Positions 20,493 to 29,385 of a DNA stretch of 63,434 bases are shown here, in pieces (position 1 is the stretch's first letter; the number at the start of each line of letters is the position of its first letter). Position numbers and translations under genes: made by a program. The stretch spans positions 822 through 64,255 of the forward strand of contig PNBO01000456.1 in the NCBI GenBank assembly GCA_003136095.1, read 5' to 3'. The notes below the pieces were generated by a model. It saw nothing but the letters and a program-made list of their open reading frames with translations. It made no database searches and was not told the origin of the DNA. Origin of the DNA: Myxococcales bacterium. Lineage in GTDB: Bacteria > Myxococcota_A > Polyangia > Fen-1088.

Positions 20493-21139
20493 GGTGAGCC
20501 AGCTTTGCGGCGTTGGCTGGCGCAGGCGAAGAAGGCGACCTTCTCCAGAGAAACGCTCATGTCGATATTCTCGACGTAGGTTCTCGGTGGCAAGCGCAGC
20601 ACGACCGGCGCGAAGTTCAAGATGCCGGTCACGCCCGCGGCCACGAGTTGCTCGGCCACATGCTGGGCGTGATCGGCCGGAACCGTGACAATCGCGATGT
20701 CGATGCGTTTCTCCGCGAGCACCTCCGGCATCTGCCGGACCGAATAGCAGCGCACGTCGGAGAAGGAGAGGCCGATCTTGTCCAGATCGACATCGAAGGC
20801 CGCCACCAGGCGGATCTTGTCCGAGCGATTGGCCAAGAAGGCGGCGATGGCCCGACCGAGGTAGCCCATGCCGACGATGGCCACGGCGCGGGTTTCTTGC
20901 GAATCGAGAAACGTGGCCAGCGAGCTGAGCAGGCGCTTGACGTCATAGCCGCTGTTGGGATTGCCACTGTACCCGATGGCCATGAGGTCGCGGCGTACCT
21001 GCGCCGCCGTGAGCTGGCAGGCCTGTGCGAGCTGGTGGGAGTACACGCTGGAGCCGAATTCGTGCCGGCCGTGCATGAGCGCTCGCCGGTAGATGCTCAA
21101 GCGCTCGACGCTGCGGGTGGAGATCTTGCGTTTCTTCAT
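20489..21139 (-). CDS. rex: Redox-sensing transcriptional repressor Rex
   Basis: 216 residues, normal for Rex. An N-terminal winged helix (STRSVERLSIYRRAL, ITA-type QLTAAQVRRDLMAIG) is followed by a Rossmann fold (AVAIVGMGYLGRAIAAF) that reads the NADH/NAD+ ratio, and a C-terminal swapped helix. It represses fermentation and respiratory genes when NADH is low. I could not recognise a Rex operator (TTGTGAA-type palindrome) near its own start or near the cytochrome gene, so its local targets are unclear. Confidence 0.95.
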   Translation of the reverse strand: MKKRKISTRSVERLSIYRRALMHGRHEFGSSVYSHQLAQACQLTAAQVRRDLMAIGYSGNPNSGYDVKRLLSSLATFLDSQETRAVAIVGMGYLGRAIAAFLANRSDKIRLVAAFDVDLDKIGLSFSDVRCYSVRQMPEVLAEKRIDIAIVTVPADHAQHVAEQLVAAGVTGILNFAPVVLRLPPRTYVENIDMSVSLEKVAFFACASQRRKAGSP

Positions 21140-21266
21140 GGCTCGGTTCGCCCTTGCCGGTCGAGGCCCATCAGACTCGGTTTCGTGACCGCTTTGCCGT
21201 CGGCAACCACGGATACGGGGATATCCTACCTGCCTTCTCCGATTTCACAACCGGCGCGCCACCGCG

Positions 21267-21977
21267 TCAGCCGGCATGCCGGCGCGGGCCCAACAGGCGG
21301 GGCAACTCCGCCAGCGCCTCCTCGATGGTCGGCGGTTCCTCGCACTCGCGCGCGCGCAAGGCCTCGACGTCCTCGACCCGGCCGGCCAGGACGCGGGCGC
21401 GATTCGCCGCCTGGCGTACCCCTTGATCGTCCATCCAGGTGCTGGGATCGCCGTCCACGGGAATGATGCCATGCGGGTCGCTTCCTGGAGAGCTCAAGGG
21501 GATGGGCGACAGGTCGGCCTTGGGGCGCGGGGTGGTTACGGGCACGCCGCCCGAGGGAGTTCGGAGCGGCGGCGCGGCCTTGTGGGCGAGCAGGCGTTCG
21601 AGTGTGGGACGGCTAGCGGGCGCCACGGCCAGGAACTGCACGCCCATGCCGTGGGCGCGCTGGGGTTCCTGCGGGTTGAACTCGCGCACCCACGCCACCT
21701 TGCCGCTTCCGACGAGCAACGGGGGGCCTTGCATCAGGGAAACCTCGAAGGCGATGACGTTGCCGACCGGGAAAGGAGTGCGGCTGGCGAGGAAGATGCC
21801 TCCGCGGGTCACATTGGGGGCGAAGCGCTGGATAAAGGTGTTTTCGTCGGGATAACGAAGTTGCAGGCGGACGAGGGGAACGTCTGGCGGCGACACGGCT
21901 GCTAGTATCGGATGGCCAGAAGCAAGGGTCAACCCCGCGCTCACCCTGGGGCGCGATCTCGTGTAGGCTCGGGCCAT
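21267..21977 (-). CDS. PilZ-family protein, Myxococcus TIGR02266-like
   Basis: 236 residues. The core (about 33-125) reads LVRLQLRYPDENTFIQRFA, NVTRGGIFLAS, GSGKVAWVREF and HGMGVQFLAV, the pattern of the TIGR02266 subgroup of PilZ domains frequent in myxobacteria. The classical RxxxR c-di-GMP motif is not obvious, so binding is doubtful. The rest is a Pro/Ser-rich, probably disordered tail ending in a short helical segment. The N-terminal ~30 residues lack conservation and the ATG at 21977 has no good ribosome site, so the true start may be further in. Confidence 0.7.
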   Translation of the reverse strand: MARAYTRSRPRVSAGLTLASGHPILAAVSPPDVPLVRLQLRYPDENTFIQRFAPNVTRGGIFLASRTPFPVGNVIAFEVSLMQGPPLLVGSGKVAWVREFNPQEPQRAHGMGVQFLAVAPASRPTLERLLAHKAAPPLRTPSGGVPVTTPRPKADLSPIPLSSPGSDPHGIIPVDGDPSTWMDDQGVRQAANRARVLAGRVEDVEALRARECEEPPTIEEALAELPRLLGPRRHAG

Positions 21978-22006
21978 CGATTCTCAAAGGAAGCAGGTAG
22001 TCACGC

Positions 22007-22288
22007 ATGACGAAGGAAACTCTCTTGTCCGCCCTCGAGGCCGAGCGCCTGAAGCCCGGCAACGACGGCATTGCCGTGCCGGAAGACCGGGACGCCGCGT
22101 TCATGGTGGCGGGCCCCGGCGAAATCATCCAGGTGAGCAAGGTCGTGAAGATCGAGGCGCGCGACACGTCGCTTTGCCTCGAGAACAACAAGGGCGAACG
22201 CTATTGGTTTACCTACGACCTGGTGCTTGGCGTGCGCTTTCGGAGCGCGAAGCTGGCCAAGGATCAAACCGCCGGCTTCGGGCGATAG
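22007..22288 (+). CDS. Small conserved-looking protein of unknown function
   Basis: 93 residues with high coding bias. It contains GEIIQVSKVVKIEARDTSLC and NNKGERYWFTYDLVLGVRF, which suggest a small beta-barrel-like fold. No membrane segment, signal peptide or known motif. AAGGAAG lies about 16 bases upstream of the ATG. It starts 29 bp from the divergent PilZ gene and its stop abuts the stop of the convergent pseudokinase gene (no intergenic base). Confidence 0.55.
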   Translation: MTKETLLSALEAERLKPGNDGIAVPEDRDAAFMVAGPGEIIQVSKVVKIEARDTSLCLENNKGERYWFTYDLVLGVRFRSAKLAKDQTAGFGR

Positions 22289-23992
22289 CTACCTAAAACT
22301 CATCGACCAGCTGGCGATGGTGTTCTTGCCCTTGTACGACGGGAAGCCGAACGACTGCATCTGATTCAGGACACACATCGGCATGGCGCCCCTGCCCTGG
22401 CCGTTGACTTGCACCTTGCTCACTCGTCCGGTCGGTTGGATGACGAAATCTATCTCGATCGAGCGGACGCCACCCTGCATGGCGCAGGGGACGATTCTGC
22501 GGTAGTTGGCGCGCATCACGCGGTCGACGGTGCCCTCGTCGAGGATGGCGTCGCCGCCTTCCTTGGTGACGTCTCCGAGGTCCAGGTTGTTGGCAAAGTC
22601 CTCGGGGCGGCCGGCCACCCCGCCACCTACGCCCCGCCGTCCTCGACCGCCGGCATGCTTGGGCTGCGCGAACTCGACCTTGACGCCATTCAAGAACTTG
22701 TCGACGTCCGCTTCGCTCACCCGCATGGCGAGGCTGTCGTCCTTGGCGGCCTTGCGATCCTTTAGGTAGAGCCACATGCCCGCGCCCACCGCGGCCAGGG
22801 CGAGGCCGATGATGAGGACGAACCAGCGGCCCTTGCGGCGCTCGGTGTGCTCGTGGGCGGCCTCGGCACGCGTCCGGCGTTGCGCTTCCAGCTTACGCTC
22901 GACCACCCGGGTGAATTCCGCGAGTTGGGGATGATCCTTGATCTTCTGCCGGTCGCCCGAGTCGGCATCGACGATGAAATGGTCGCCGTTGAAGATGCCC
23001 TTCTCCATCTGGGCCATGACCTGCGCCAGCGAGAAGGGGCCGAAGTCCAGACTGTCCTTCTGCACGAGCCAGCGCTCGTATTCCTCGGAGATGCGGACGG
23101 CGTCGGAAACGCTGAAGGACTTACCCAGCGTGAGGCGCGGGGTGGTCATGACCTTGTCCGGCTTGGCCGTGCTGCCCGAGAGCAAGGCGCCGATCTCGGC
23201 GACGAGCAGCGAGGGACGGGCGAAGCGGGTTTCCGGCAGGGAGGCCAGGCCACGGTCGATGAGCTTGTCGATGCCCCTGGGCAACTCGCCATTGACCTGG
23301 CTGGCGGGCCACGGCGGCGTGCCCGGCGCGTGGCCGGTGATCAGTTCGTAGAGGACCGCCGTGAGCGAGAAGACGTCGGCCGGGGGCGAGGGCGCCGCCC
23401 CGGCGGCGACCTCGGGGGCCATGTACGGGCTGGCAGTTTGTCCTTCGGGAGCGTCTATGCGTGCGAGCGCCGGGAGGGCGCGCGTCAACCCCAGGTTCGC
23501 GACCTTGATCCGGCCCGAGCTGCTCAGGCGTAGAACGGCGGGATGTACGCCACCATGGCACATGTGGGGGTAGCTAGCCTCAAGGCCGTTGGCGGCATGG
23601 CCGAGCAGCACATGCGCGTGGGCAAGCCCCACCACCTGGTTCTGCGCGCGCCGGGAGTTGATGATCTGCCGGAGCGTGGCCCCGTCAAGCGCCTCGGTCG
23701 CCAGGTAGGCGCGATCGCCTTCGTAGCCCCAGGCGAAAACCGTGGCTAGATTCTTGTGCGTGACCGCCGCGGCGTGCGTGAGATCGCTCTCCAGCACCGC
23801 GCGTAGCGCTGGCGCGCAGGGAAACAAGCGCAGCAGAGCAGGCTTGTCATCGCGCGTGTCTTGCGCCTGGTACAACTCCGTGCCGGCTTCGTTCCGCACG
23901 AACGCCTGGATCTGAAATCGGCCACCAATCACGGTAGCAAGCGGAAGCGACTGGGCGGCCCCTGCTGGATCCATTGAGACTGGGTCGTTCAT
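22289..23992 (-). CDS. Pseudokinase - GYF_2-like - TM - AgmX/PglI-like membrane protein
   Basis: 567 residues. Residues about 20-275 have the Ser/Thr protein kinase fold (GGRFQIQAF, YMAPEV with the intact APE, PADVFSLTAVLYELITG), but the catalytic residues are gone. The beta3 Lys is Arg55 (ALLRLF), HRDLKP is HGGVHP (146-151), and DFG is NLG (166-168). A region at about 304-360 (LDFGPFSLAQVMAQMEKGIF) resembles GYF_2 domains. One membrane helix spans 390-410. The C-terminal ~100 residues (MRANYRRIVPCAMQGG, VIQPTGRVSKVQVNGQG) match the TonB-like AgmX/PglI domain linked to gliding motility in Myxococcus. I infer a non-catalytic sensor or scaffold with a cytoplasmic kinase fold and a periplasmic AgmX-like domain. 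Confidence 0.82.
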   Translation of the reverse strand: MNDPVSMDPAGAAQSLPLATVIGGRFQIQAFVRNEAGTELYQAQDTRDDKPALLRLFPCAPALRAVLESDLTHAAAVTHKNLATVFAWGYEGDRAYLATEALDGATLRQIINSRRAQNQVVGLAHAHVLLGHAANGLEASYPHMCHGGVHPAVLRLSSSGRIKVANLGLTRALPALARIDAPEGQTASPYMAPEVAAGAAPSPPADVFSLTAVLYELITGHAPGTPPWPASQVNGELPRGIDKLIDRGLASLPETRFARPSLLVAEIGALLSGSTAKPDKVMTTPRLTLGKSFSVSDAVRISEEYERWLVQKDSLDFGPFSLAQVMAQMEKGIFNGDHFIVDADSGDRQKIKDHPQLAEFTRVVERKLEAQRRTRAEAAHEHTERRKGRWFVLIIGLALAAVGAGMWLYLKDRKAAKDDSLAMRVSEADVDKFLNGVKVEFAQPKHAGGRGRRGVGGGVAGRPEDFANNLDLGDVTKEGGDAILDEGTVDRVMRANYRRIVPCAMQGGVRSIEIDFVIQPTGRVSKVQVNGQGRGAMPMCVLNQMQSFGFPSYKGKNTIASWSMSFR

Positions 23993-24045
23993 CGGGAAGA
24001 GCGGACATTATAGGCCCGCCCTCTGCGGGCTTGGCCACCAAAAAA

Positions 24046-24666
24046 CTAAGAGAGTTTGAAACGTCGAACTAGCTCACGCAAGCGCCGCGAACCGCCGCCT
24101 TCCCGAAACATGAATTTGACCCCCGTTTGTCCGGAACCTGCGTGGTAGAGGACGCGCCCGGAAATGGACATCGGCGCGATTCCTCCGGGGGGAACGATAT
24201 CGAGAATCACGTCGGTGCCGATGGGGGGCTGCACGTGCGTCGCGACCAAGCCACCACTCACGCTGATCTCGCGCAATTCGGCCTCGACCGGGTCTGGCTC
24301 GTTGCTCACGCGCATGCGCACACCCAGCCCGACCGGGATGCGGGTGTGCTTGCGCTTAAGGGTGGCCTGCCGTGCCCCCATCAGGGTTTCGAGGACGAAA
24401 TCGCGCTTCGAGGCCTCCTCGGGCGCAAAGCGGACCAAGGCCCCGGCCCGGATGCGCAGCCGGGGCAGGGCCGGCCGCCACGAAAGCACGACGCCGCGGA
24501 CCAGAACCTTGTTGGGCAGACCCTTGCAGGCGATCTCGACCACCACGGGGGATTCGTTGGCAAGCTCGGTCGTCGTCGGGCAAAACAGGATCCCGTCGGG
24601 ATGATCGCTATTGTAGAAGCTACGGAATTCCTCCGCGCTTCGACAGCGGACTCGGAGAATGTTCAA
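24046..24666 (-). CDS. PilZ-domain protein, two tandem beta-barrel units
   Basis: About 206 residues from a TTG at 24666, chosen because GAGAGAGGG lies 5-6 nt upstream and the frame before it overlaps the neighbouring gene remnant without homology. The first ~90 residues (RCRSAEEFRSFYNSDHPDG...) form a divergent PilZ-like unit. The second unit has the RxxxR signature as RKHTR and the following motif as EISVSGG, where the usual Asp/Asn is Glu. It ends in GVKFMFRE. A c-di-GMP receptor is likely, though the D/N-to-E change could weaken binding. It is probably tied to motility or surface regulation like the nearby PilZ gene. Confidence 0.75.
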   Translation of the reverse strand: MNILRVRCRSAEEFRSFYNSDHPDGILFCPTTTELANESPVVVEIACKGLPNKVLVRGVVLSWRPALPRLRIRAGALVRFAPEEASKRDFVLETLMGARQATLKRKHTRIPVGLGVRMRVSNEPDPVEAELREISVSGGLVATHVQPPIGTDVILDIVPPGGIAPMSISGRVLYHAGSGQTGVKFMFREGGGSRRLRELVRRFKLS

Positions 24667-24743
24667 AGTCGCCCTCTCTCGCAAACGAACGGCACTGTGG
24701 CTTGCTGACTCGGTCTGTACTAGCTTCGTCCACCCTCCCAGCC

Positions 24744-24964
24744 ATGTCAATCCGTGTCTACATCGACGGTCGAGTCCACGCGCCCGGCCAGGCCATGGTT
24801 TCCGCGTTCGATCGGGGATTTCTCGTCGGCGACCCGGCGACGTCTTCCTTACCAGCGCGGTTCGTGGGATCTTGCCGGTCACGACCGTGGACGCGGTTCG
24901 CGTCGGCGGCGGCCGGCCGGGCTCGCTCACGCGTCGACTCCTGGCCCTCTACCAACGCTGGTGA
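24744..24964 (+). pseudogene. Remnant of a class IV aminotransferase (internal deletion)
   Basis: The ATG at 24744 begins SIRVYIDGRVHAPGQAMVS and AFDRGFLVGD, the N-terminal motif of branched-chain/D-amino-acid/ADC-lyase type class IV aminotransferases. Directly after, in another frame, the sequence gives DVFLTSAVRGILPVTTVDAV and GRPGSLTRRLLALYQ, the C-terminal motif of the same family, ending at a TGA. The central ~200 residues, including the PLP lysine, are missing. The junction has the direct repeat GGCGAC (24828-24833 and 24836-24841), consistent with a slippage deletion. The product cannot be a working enzyme. Confidence 0.8.
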
Positions 24965-24974
24965 GTGAGGCTCG

Positions 24975-25196
24975 ATGAACATCGCGGCGTACGCATACAA
25001 GTTCTTCATCTTCAGCGGGGTTCTCCTCATTGCCATCGCGGTGCTGCAGATCTTCCTGTTGCTGCGCGAGAGGGGCAGGGCATCCGCCGCGCGCCTGCTC
25101 GATGCGACGACGATCCGTGCGATCCTGTTCGTCACCATGGGCATCTTTGCGATCCTGGTCGGAGCCGGCGTCATTCCGCTCACTCCGGGCAGGTGA
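24975..25196 (+). CDS. Small membrane protein, two TM helices
   Basis: 73 residues. Two hydrophobic helices (FFIFSGVLLIAIAVLQIFLL and AILFVTMGIFAILVGAGVI) are joined by a basic loop (RERGRASAARLLD). GAGTGAGG precedes the ATG. No family recognised. It lies between the aminotransferase remnant and purB, on the same strand as purB. The ordered hairpin of helices and positive loop make a real inner-membrane protein likely. Confidence 0.65.
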   Translation: MNIAAYAYKFFIFSGVLLIAIAVLQIFLLLRERGRASAARLLDATTIRAILFVTMGIFAILVGAGVIPLTPGR

Positions 25197-25299
25197 AAGC
25201 ATTGAATAGCATTCGCACTTCCGCTAGAAACACCGCCACCGCGGGTCAGACCCGGACCTCGGGGCATGCAACCGAAAGCCGCCAAGCAGGAACCAAGCG

Positions 25300-26619
25300 A
25301 TGATCGATAGATACACCCGGCCCGCGCTGGCCAAGATCTGGTCCGACGCCCGCCGCTACGAAACCTGGCTGGAGGTGGAGCTGGCGGCCTGCGCGGCCAT
25401 GGAGCAAGCCGGCCAGGTCCCCGCAGGAACGGCGGCGGCCGTGCGGGCCAAGGCCGCGGGCCAGCTCGACGCGAAGCGCATTCTGGAAATCGAGGAGCGA
25501 ACCCGACACGACGTCATCGCCTTTCTGACCCACGTGGAGGAACTGGCCGGCGAGAACGCGCGCTGGTTGCACCTCGGCATGACCTCCTCGGACGTGCTCG
25601 ACGCATCCTTCGGGATGCTTCTGCGCGAGGCCGCGGACGAGATCCTCGCGGGCGTGGACCAGCTGCGGGCGGCGCTCGCGGCCAAGGCGCGGGCGCATCG
25701 GGAGACGGTGATGATCGGGAGGTCCCACGGCATCCACGCCGAGCCCATCGTGGCCGGTCTGGTGTTCGCGGGATCCTTCAGCGAGGTCGGACGGGCGCGG
25801 CGCGCGTTCGCCTCGGCCCGCGACGAGGTTGCAGTCGGCAAGATCGCGGGCGCGGTCGGCACCTACGCCAACCTGAGCCCGGAGATCGAAAAGCGGGCGC
25901 TCGCATCGCTCGGCCTGCGCCCCGAGGTGGTGCCCACGCAGATCGTGGCGCGCGACCGGCACGCAGCGTACTTCATGGCCCTGGCCCGTATGGGCACGGC
26001 GGTCGAGCGCCTGGCGCTCACCGTCCGGCACTGGCAGCGCACCGAGGTGGGCGAGGCTAACGAAGCCTTTGGCCAGGGCCAGAAGGGCTCATCGGCGATG
26101 CCGCACAAGAAGAACCCGATCCTCTCGGAGAACTTGTGCGGCCTGGCGCGCCTCCTGCGCGCCTATGCAAGCGCGGCCCTGGAGAACGTGGCCCTCTGGC
26201 ACGAACGCGATATTTCGCATTCCTCGGTCGAGCGGGTCATCGGTCCCGACGCCACCGGTATCGCCGACTTCATGGTCCGGCGCGCGGCGGGGCTGGTCGA
26301 GGGCCTGGTGGTGCACCCGGAGCACATGCAGCGCAACCTCGACCTCACCGGCGGCCTCTATTTCAGCGAGGGGGTCATGCTGGCATTGGTCCGCACGGGT
26401 TTGGCTCGCCAGCAGGCCTACGAAATGGTGCAAAAGCACGCCCTGGCCGCCTCGGCCGAATTCGGTGCGCCCCCCAGCTTCCGGGCCCGCCTGAGCGCGG
26501 ACCCCGAGATCGCTGGCCGCCTGGCCGCCGCCGATCTGGACCAGGCATTCGATCTGCGACACCACTTGCGCTGGAGCGGTGCGATCATCGATCGGGCTCT
26601 CGGCGATCAAGACACGTGA
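25300..26619 (+). CDS. purB: Adenylosuccinate lyase
   Basis: 439 residues, normal for the bacterial enzyme of the fumarase/aspartase superfamily. It catalyses two steps of purine synthesis: SAICAR to AICAR, and adenylosuccinate to AMP. The signature loop [11 protein letters not shown] carries the catalytic Ser. [14 protein letters not shown] and the catalytic His in [12 protein letters not shown] are also present. It is followed 22 bp later by purC, which makes its substrate. Confidence 0.97.
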   Translation: MIDRYTRPALAKIWSDARRYETWLEVELAACAAMEQAGQVPAGTAAAVRAKAAGQLDAKRILEIEERTRHDVIAFLTHVEELAGENARWLHLGMTSSDVLDASFGMLLREAADEILAGVDQLRAALAAKARAHRETVMIGRSHGIHAEPIVAGLVFAGSFSEVGRARRAFASARDEVAVGKIAGAVGTYANLSPEIEKRALASLGLRPEVVPTQIVARDRHAAYFMALARMGTAVERLALTVRHWQRTEVGEANEAFGQGQKGSSAMPHKKNPILSENLCGLARLLRAYASAALENVALWHERDISHSSVERVIGPDATGIADFMVRRAAGLVEGLVVHPEHMQRNLDLTGGLYFSEGVMLALVRTGLARQQAYEMVQKHALAASAEFGAPPSFRARLSADPEIAGRLAAADLDQAFDLRHHLRWSGAIIDRALGDQDT

Positions 26620-26641
26620 CCACGAGAGGGGCAGAAGCAAC

Positions 26642-27601
26642 ATGGTCTCAGAAGAACTCATCAAAGCTCAGCTGGCGAAGACCTTGGAAACCACGGATTT
26701 CCCGGCGTTGGGCGAGAAGTACGCGGGCAAGGTCCGGGACTGCTACATCAAGGACAACCGCCGCATCATCGTGGTCACCGACCGGATCAGCGCCTTCGAT
26801 GTCGTGCTGGGAACCATTCCCTTCAAGGGCCAGGTCCTCAATCAGATCGCGGCCTACTGGTTCGAGGTCACGAAGCATCTGGCCTCGAACCATATCATCG
26901 ACGTCCCCGACCCCACGGTGACGGTCGCCACCGAATGCGAGATCATCCCGGTCGAGTTCGTCATGCGAGCCTACGTGACGGGGGTGACCACCACGTCGAT
27001 CTGGTACCACTACTCGCACGGCACGCGCCGGTACTGCGGTCACGACCTTCCGGAGGGCATGCGCAAGAACCAGAAGCTCGACCGCCCCATTCTCACGCCG
27101 TCCACCAAGGCCGCGAAGGGCGGCCACGACGAGTCGGTTTCGCGCGACGAGGTTCTGGCCTTGGGCGTGCTGACCCCGGCCGAATTCGATCGCGCGGCCG
27201 AGATGTGCGCTCGCGTGTTCGCCTTCGGCCAGAGCCTGGCCTCGCAACGCGGCCTGATCTTGGTCGACACCAAGTACGAGCTGGGCCGGCGACGCGACGG
27301 GAGCCTGTGCTTCGTCGACGAGATTCACACCCCGGACAGCTCGCGCTACTGGTACGCAGACGATTATCAGGCCCGCTTCGATCGCGGGGATGAGCCGCGC
27401 GGCCTCGACAAGGAGTATGTCCGCTATGCCCTGGCCGCGGGCGGCTACCTCGGCGACGGTCCGCCCCCCCTTCTCTCCGACGAGATCCGCTGCGAGGCCG
27501 CTCGCCGCTACGTCTCGCTCTACGAGCTCGTGACCGGACGCGAGTTCGTCCCCGACTTCGACGAGCCCTTGGCGCGAATTCACAAGAACCTCAAATTCTA
27601 G
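26642..27601 (+). CDS. purC: Phosphoribosylaminoimidazole-succinocarboxamide synthase (SAICAR synthase)
   Basis: 319 residues, the longer type of PurC. It ligates aspartate to CAIR using [23 protein letters not shown] and [20 protein letters not shown] form the N-terminal nucleotide-binding part; [21 protein letters not shown] and [12 protein letters not shown] are conserved. The ATG at 26642 follows GAGAGGGGC by 12 bases. It is co-directional with purB, giving consecutive steps in one operon. Confidence 0.97.
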   Translation: MVSEELIKAQLAKTLETTDFPALGEKYAGKVRDCYIKDNRRIIVVTDRISAFDVVLGTIPFKGQVLNQIAAYWFEVTKHLASNHIIDVPDPTVTVATECEIIPVEFVMRAYVTGVTTTSIWYHYSHGTRRYCGHDLPEGMRKNQKLDRPILTPSTKAAKGGHDESVSRDEVLALGVLTPAEFDRAAEMCARVFAFGQSLASQRGLILVDTKYELGRRRDGSLCFVDEIHTPDSSRYWYADDYQARFDRGDEPRGLDKEYVRYALAAGGYLGDGPPPLLSDEIRCEAARRYVSLYELVTGREFVPDFDEPLARIHKNLKF

Positions 27602-27669
27602 ACCGCACATTCGAGAGAGCGGCCGCTCGGCGCAGGCGCGCGGACGGCTGCAACGGGGAAACGAAGTGC

Positions 27670-27732
27670 CCCGCCCGCCGGACGAGCGACTTCGGGCGGG
27701 CATCGTGATGGAAACCCTCCCAGGGTTTCCAT
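27670..27732. repeat. Two-hairpin intergenic element, copy 1
   Basis: The first hairpin pairs CCCGCCCG (27670-27677) with CGGGCGGG (27693-27700). The second is a near-perfect palindrome, ATGGAAACCCT / CCC / AGGGTTTCCAT (27708-27732), followed by GACAATAG. It lies 3' of purC and can work as a terminator, but a sister copy with the same order of stems lies at 43.2 kb. Confidence 0.6.
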
Positions 27733-27789
27733 GACAATAGAGGGGGTCGTCCCCATCCCGCCCGAGGAAGCCGAGCGCCGCTCTCCCGA

Positions 27790-28275
27790 ATGCTGGTCGA
27801 TGGGCGGTGGAACGAGTATTCTCGGACGGCTTTGATCTCTGTTCCCAATGTGAGGTTCCGCCGGCTGCGCCCTGCGGCGGTGCTGCCGCGCTACATGACC
27901 GAAGGCGCCGCGGGGATGGACCTCGCGTCTGCGGCGGATGGGCCGATCACGATTGGGCCGGGCGAGCGGATCGGGGTGCCGACGGGGTGGTCGATGGAGT
28001 TGCCACCGGGCTTCGAGGCGCAGGTGCGGCCCCGTTCGGGGCTGTCGCTGCGTCACGGGGTGACCGTGGTGAACGCGCCGGGCACCATCGACAGCGACTA
28101 CCGCGGCGAGGTCGTGGTCTTGCTCGTCAACCTGGGGCAGCAGCCGCACACCATCGCGCCGGGGGATCGCGTGGCGCAGATGGTGATCGCGCCGGTATCG
28201 CGTGCCACCGTCGAGGAGGCCGTGGAGCTATCGGAGACGAGTCGGGGCGCCGGCGGATTCGGTCACACGGGATGA
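27790..28275 (+). CDS. dut: dUTP diphosphatase
   Basis: Up to 161 residues. All five motifs of the trimeric all-beta dUTPase are visible in order: [48 protein letters not shown] and the C-terminal P-loop-like [10 protein letters not shown]. It hydrolyses dUTP to dUMP, keeping uracil out of DNA and feeding dTMP synthesis. The start is uncertain: ATG at 27790 gives about 20 extra residues, while GTG at 27850 would give the usual short N-terminus; neither has a clear ribosome site. Confidence 0.95.
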   Translation: MLVDGRWNEYSRTALISVPNVRFRRLRPAAVLPRYMTEGAAGMDLASAADGPITIGPGERIGVPTGWSMELPPGFEAQVRPRSGLSLRHGVTVVNAPGTIDSDYRGEVVVLLVNLGQQPHTIAPGDRVAQMVIAPVSRATVEEAVELSETSRGAGGFGHTG

Positions 28276-28311
28276 TTGATCCGATGGCCAGCGATATGAC
28301 AAGTTCCGCGC

Positions 28312-29385
28312 ATGAACGAAGCGGTTAGTCAGAAACTCCAAGTCGGCATCGTCGGCGTTTCCGGGTATTCGGGGATGGAGCTGGCGCGTATCCTGTCGAG
28401 CCATCCGGTTTTCGCGCTCGCGCTGGTGACGACGGACAAGTGGCAGGGCCAGCGCCTGGGCGACTGCCTGCCGGTCGCGGGCGCGGCGGCCGAGCTGGCT
28501 TGCGTTCCCCACAGCGAAGGTCAGGGCCGGTTCGGCGAGCTCGATGTCGTCTTTCTGTGCACGCCGTCCGAGGTTTCCATCAGCCTGGCGCCCATCGCCG
28601 TCGCGGCCGGGACGCGCGTCGTCGATCTATCGGGCGGCTTCCGCTTGGCGGCCGCCGACTATCCGGTCTGGTACGGCTTCGCGCACGGCAACCCGCGGCT
28701 TCTCGCCGAGGCGGTCTATTCCATGCCCGAGGTGACCGACAGCGCGGCGAAGTTGCGCGCGGCCAAGCTGGTATCGAACCCTGGCTGCTACCCGACGGCC
28801 TCGGTCTTCTCGGTCCTGCCGTTGCTGCGGGCCGGTCTCATCGAGCCCGATCCCATCTTCATCGACGCCAAGAGCGGAACCACGGGTGGCGGGCGCAAGG
28901 CGGCCGAGGACTGGTCGTTCAGCGAAGTCTCCGACGATCTTCGCGCCTACCGGATCCTGCGCCACCAGCACCAGCCCGAAATCGAGCGCGCCCTCGCGCT
29001 GGGCGGCGCGCCGGGCGCGAAGGTCACTTTCACCCCGCACCTTCTTCCCATGCGGCGGGGCATCCTGGCCACTGCCTACTGCCGGCTGCGTCCAGGCCTC
29101 GCGGATGCGGCCGGCGCGGTGAAACAGGTCTTGGCTGACTTCGCCGCGGACAAGCCGTTCGTGCGGATCGTTGCGCCCGAGGCGGTGCGTTTGCAGGCCG
29201 CCGTGGGCACGAACCGGGTGGTGATGGGTGCCGCCGTCGAGCCCGCGCGTGGGGTGGTGGTCGCGCTCGCGGCGATCGACAATCTCGTCAAGGGCGCGGC
29301 CGGCCAGGCGGTGCAAAACGCCAACCTCATGTTCGGCCTGGCCGAAACCACGGGACTTCTCGCGTTTGCAGGACACATGCCATGA
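28312..29385 (+). CDS. argC: N-acetyl-gamma-glutamyl-phosphate reductase
   Basis: 357 residues, type 1 ArgC. It reduces N-acetylglutamyl phosphate to the semialdehyde with NADPH. The Rossmann start is VGIVGVSGYSGMELARIL, the catalytic Cys is Cys159 in SNPGCYPTA, and SGTTGGGRK and HQPEIE belong to the substrate site. Its last codons overlap argB by 4 bp (ATGA), indicating translational coupling of consecutive pathway steps. Confidence 0.97.
   Translation: MNEAVSQKLQVGIVGVSGYSGMELARILSSHPVFALALVTTDKWQGQRLGDCLPVAGAAAELACVPHSEGQGRFGELDVVFLCTPSEVSISLAPIAVAAGTRVVDLSGGFRLAAADYPVWYGFAHGNPRLLAEAVYSMPEVTDSAAKLRAAKLVSNPGCYPTASVFSVLPLLRAGLIEPDPIFIDAKSGTTGGGRKAAEDWSFSEVSDDLRAYRILRHQHQPEIERALALGGAPGAKVTFTPHLLPMRRGILATAYCRLRPGLADAAGAVKQVLADFAADKPFVRIVAPEAVRLQAAVGTNRVVMGAAVEPARGVVVALAAIDNLVKGAAGQAVQNANLMFGLAETTGLLAFAGHMP

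Noticed and set aside
20489-21139. A Rex operator near rex or the cytochrome c gene
   Set aside because: No TTGTGAA-like palindrome found upstream of either gene.
24927-25202. A 91-codon minus-strand frame opposite the small membrane protein
   Set aside because: Charged, low-complexity translation; the plus-strand reading gives two clean membrane helices.
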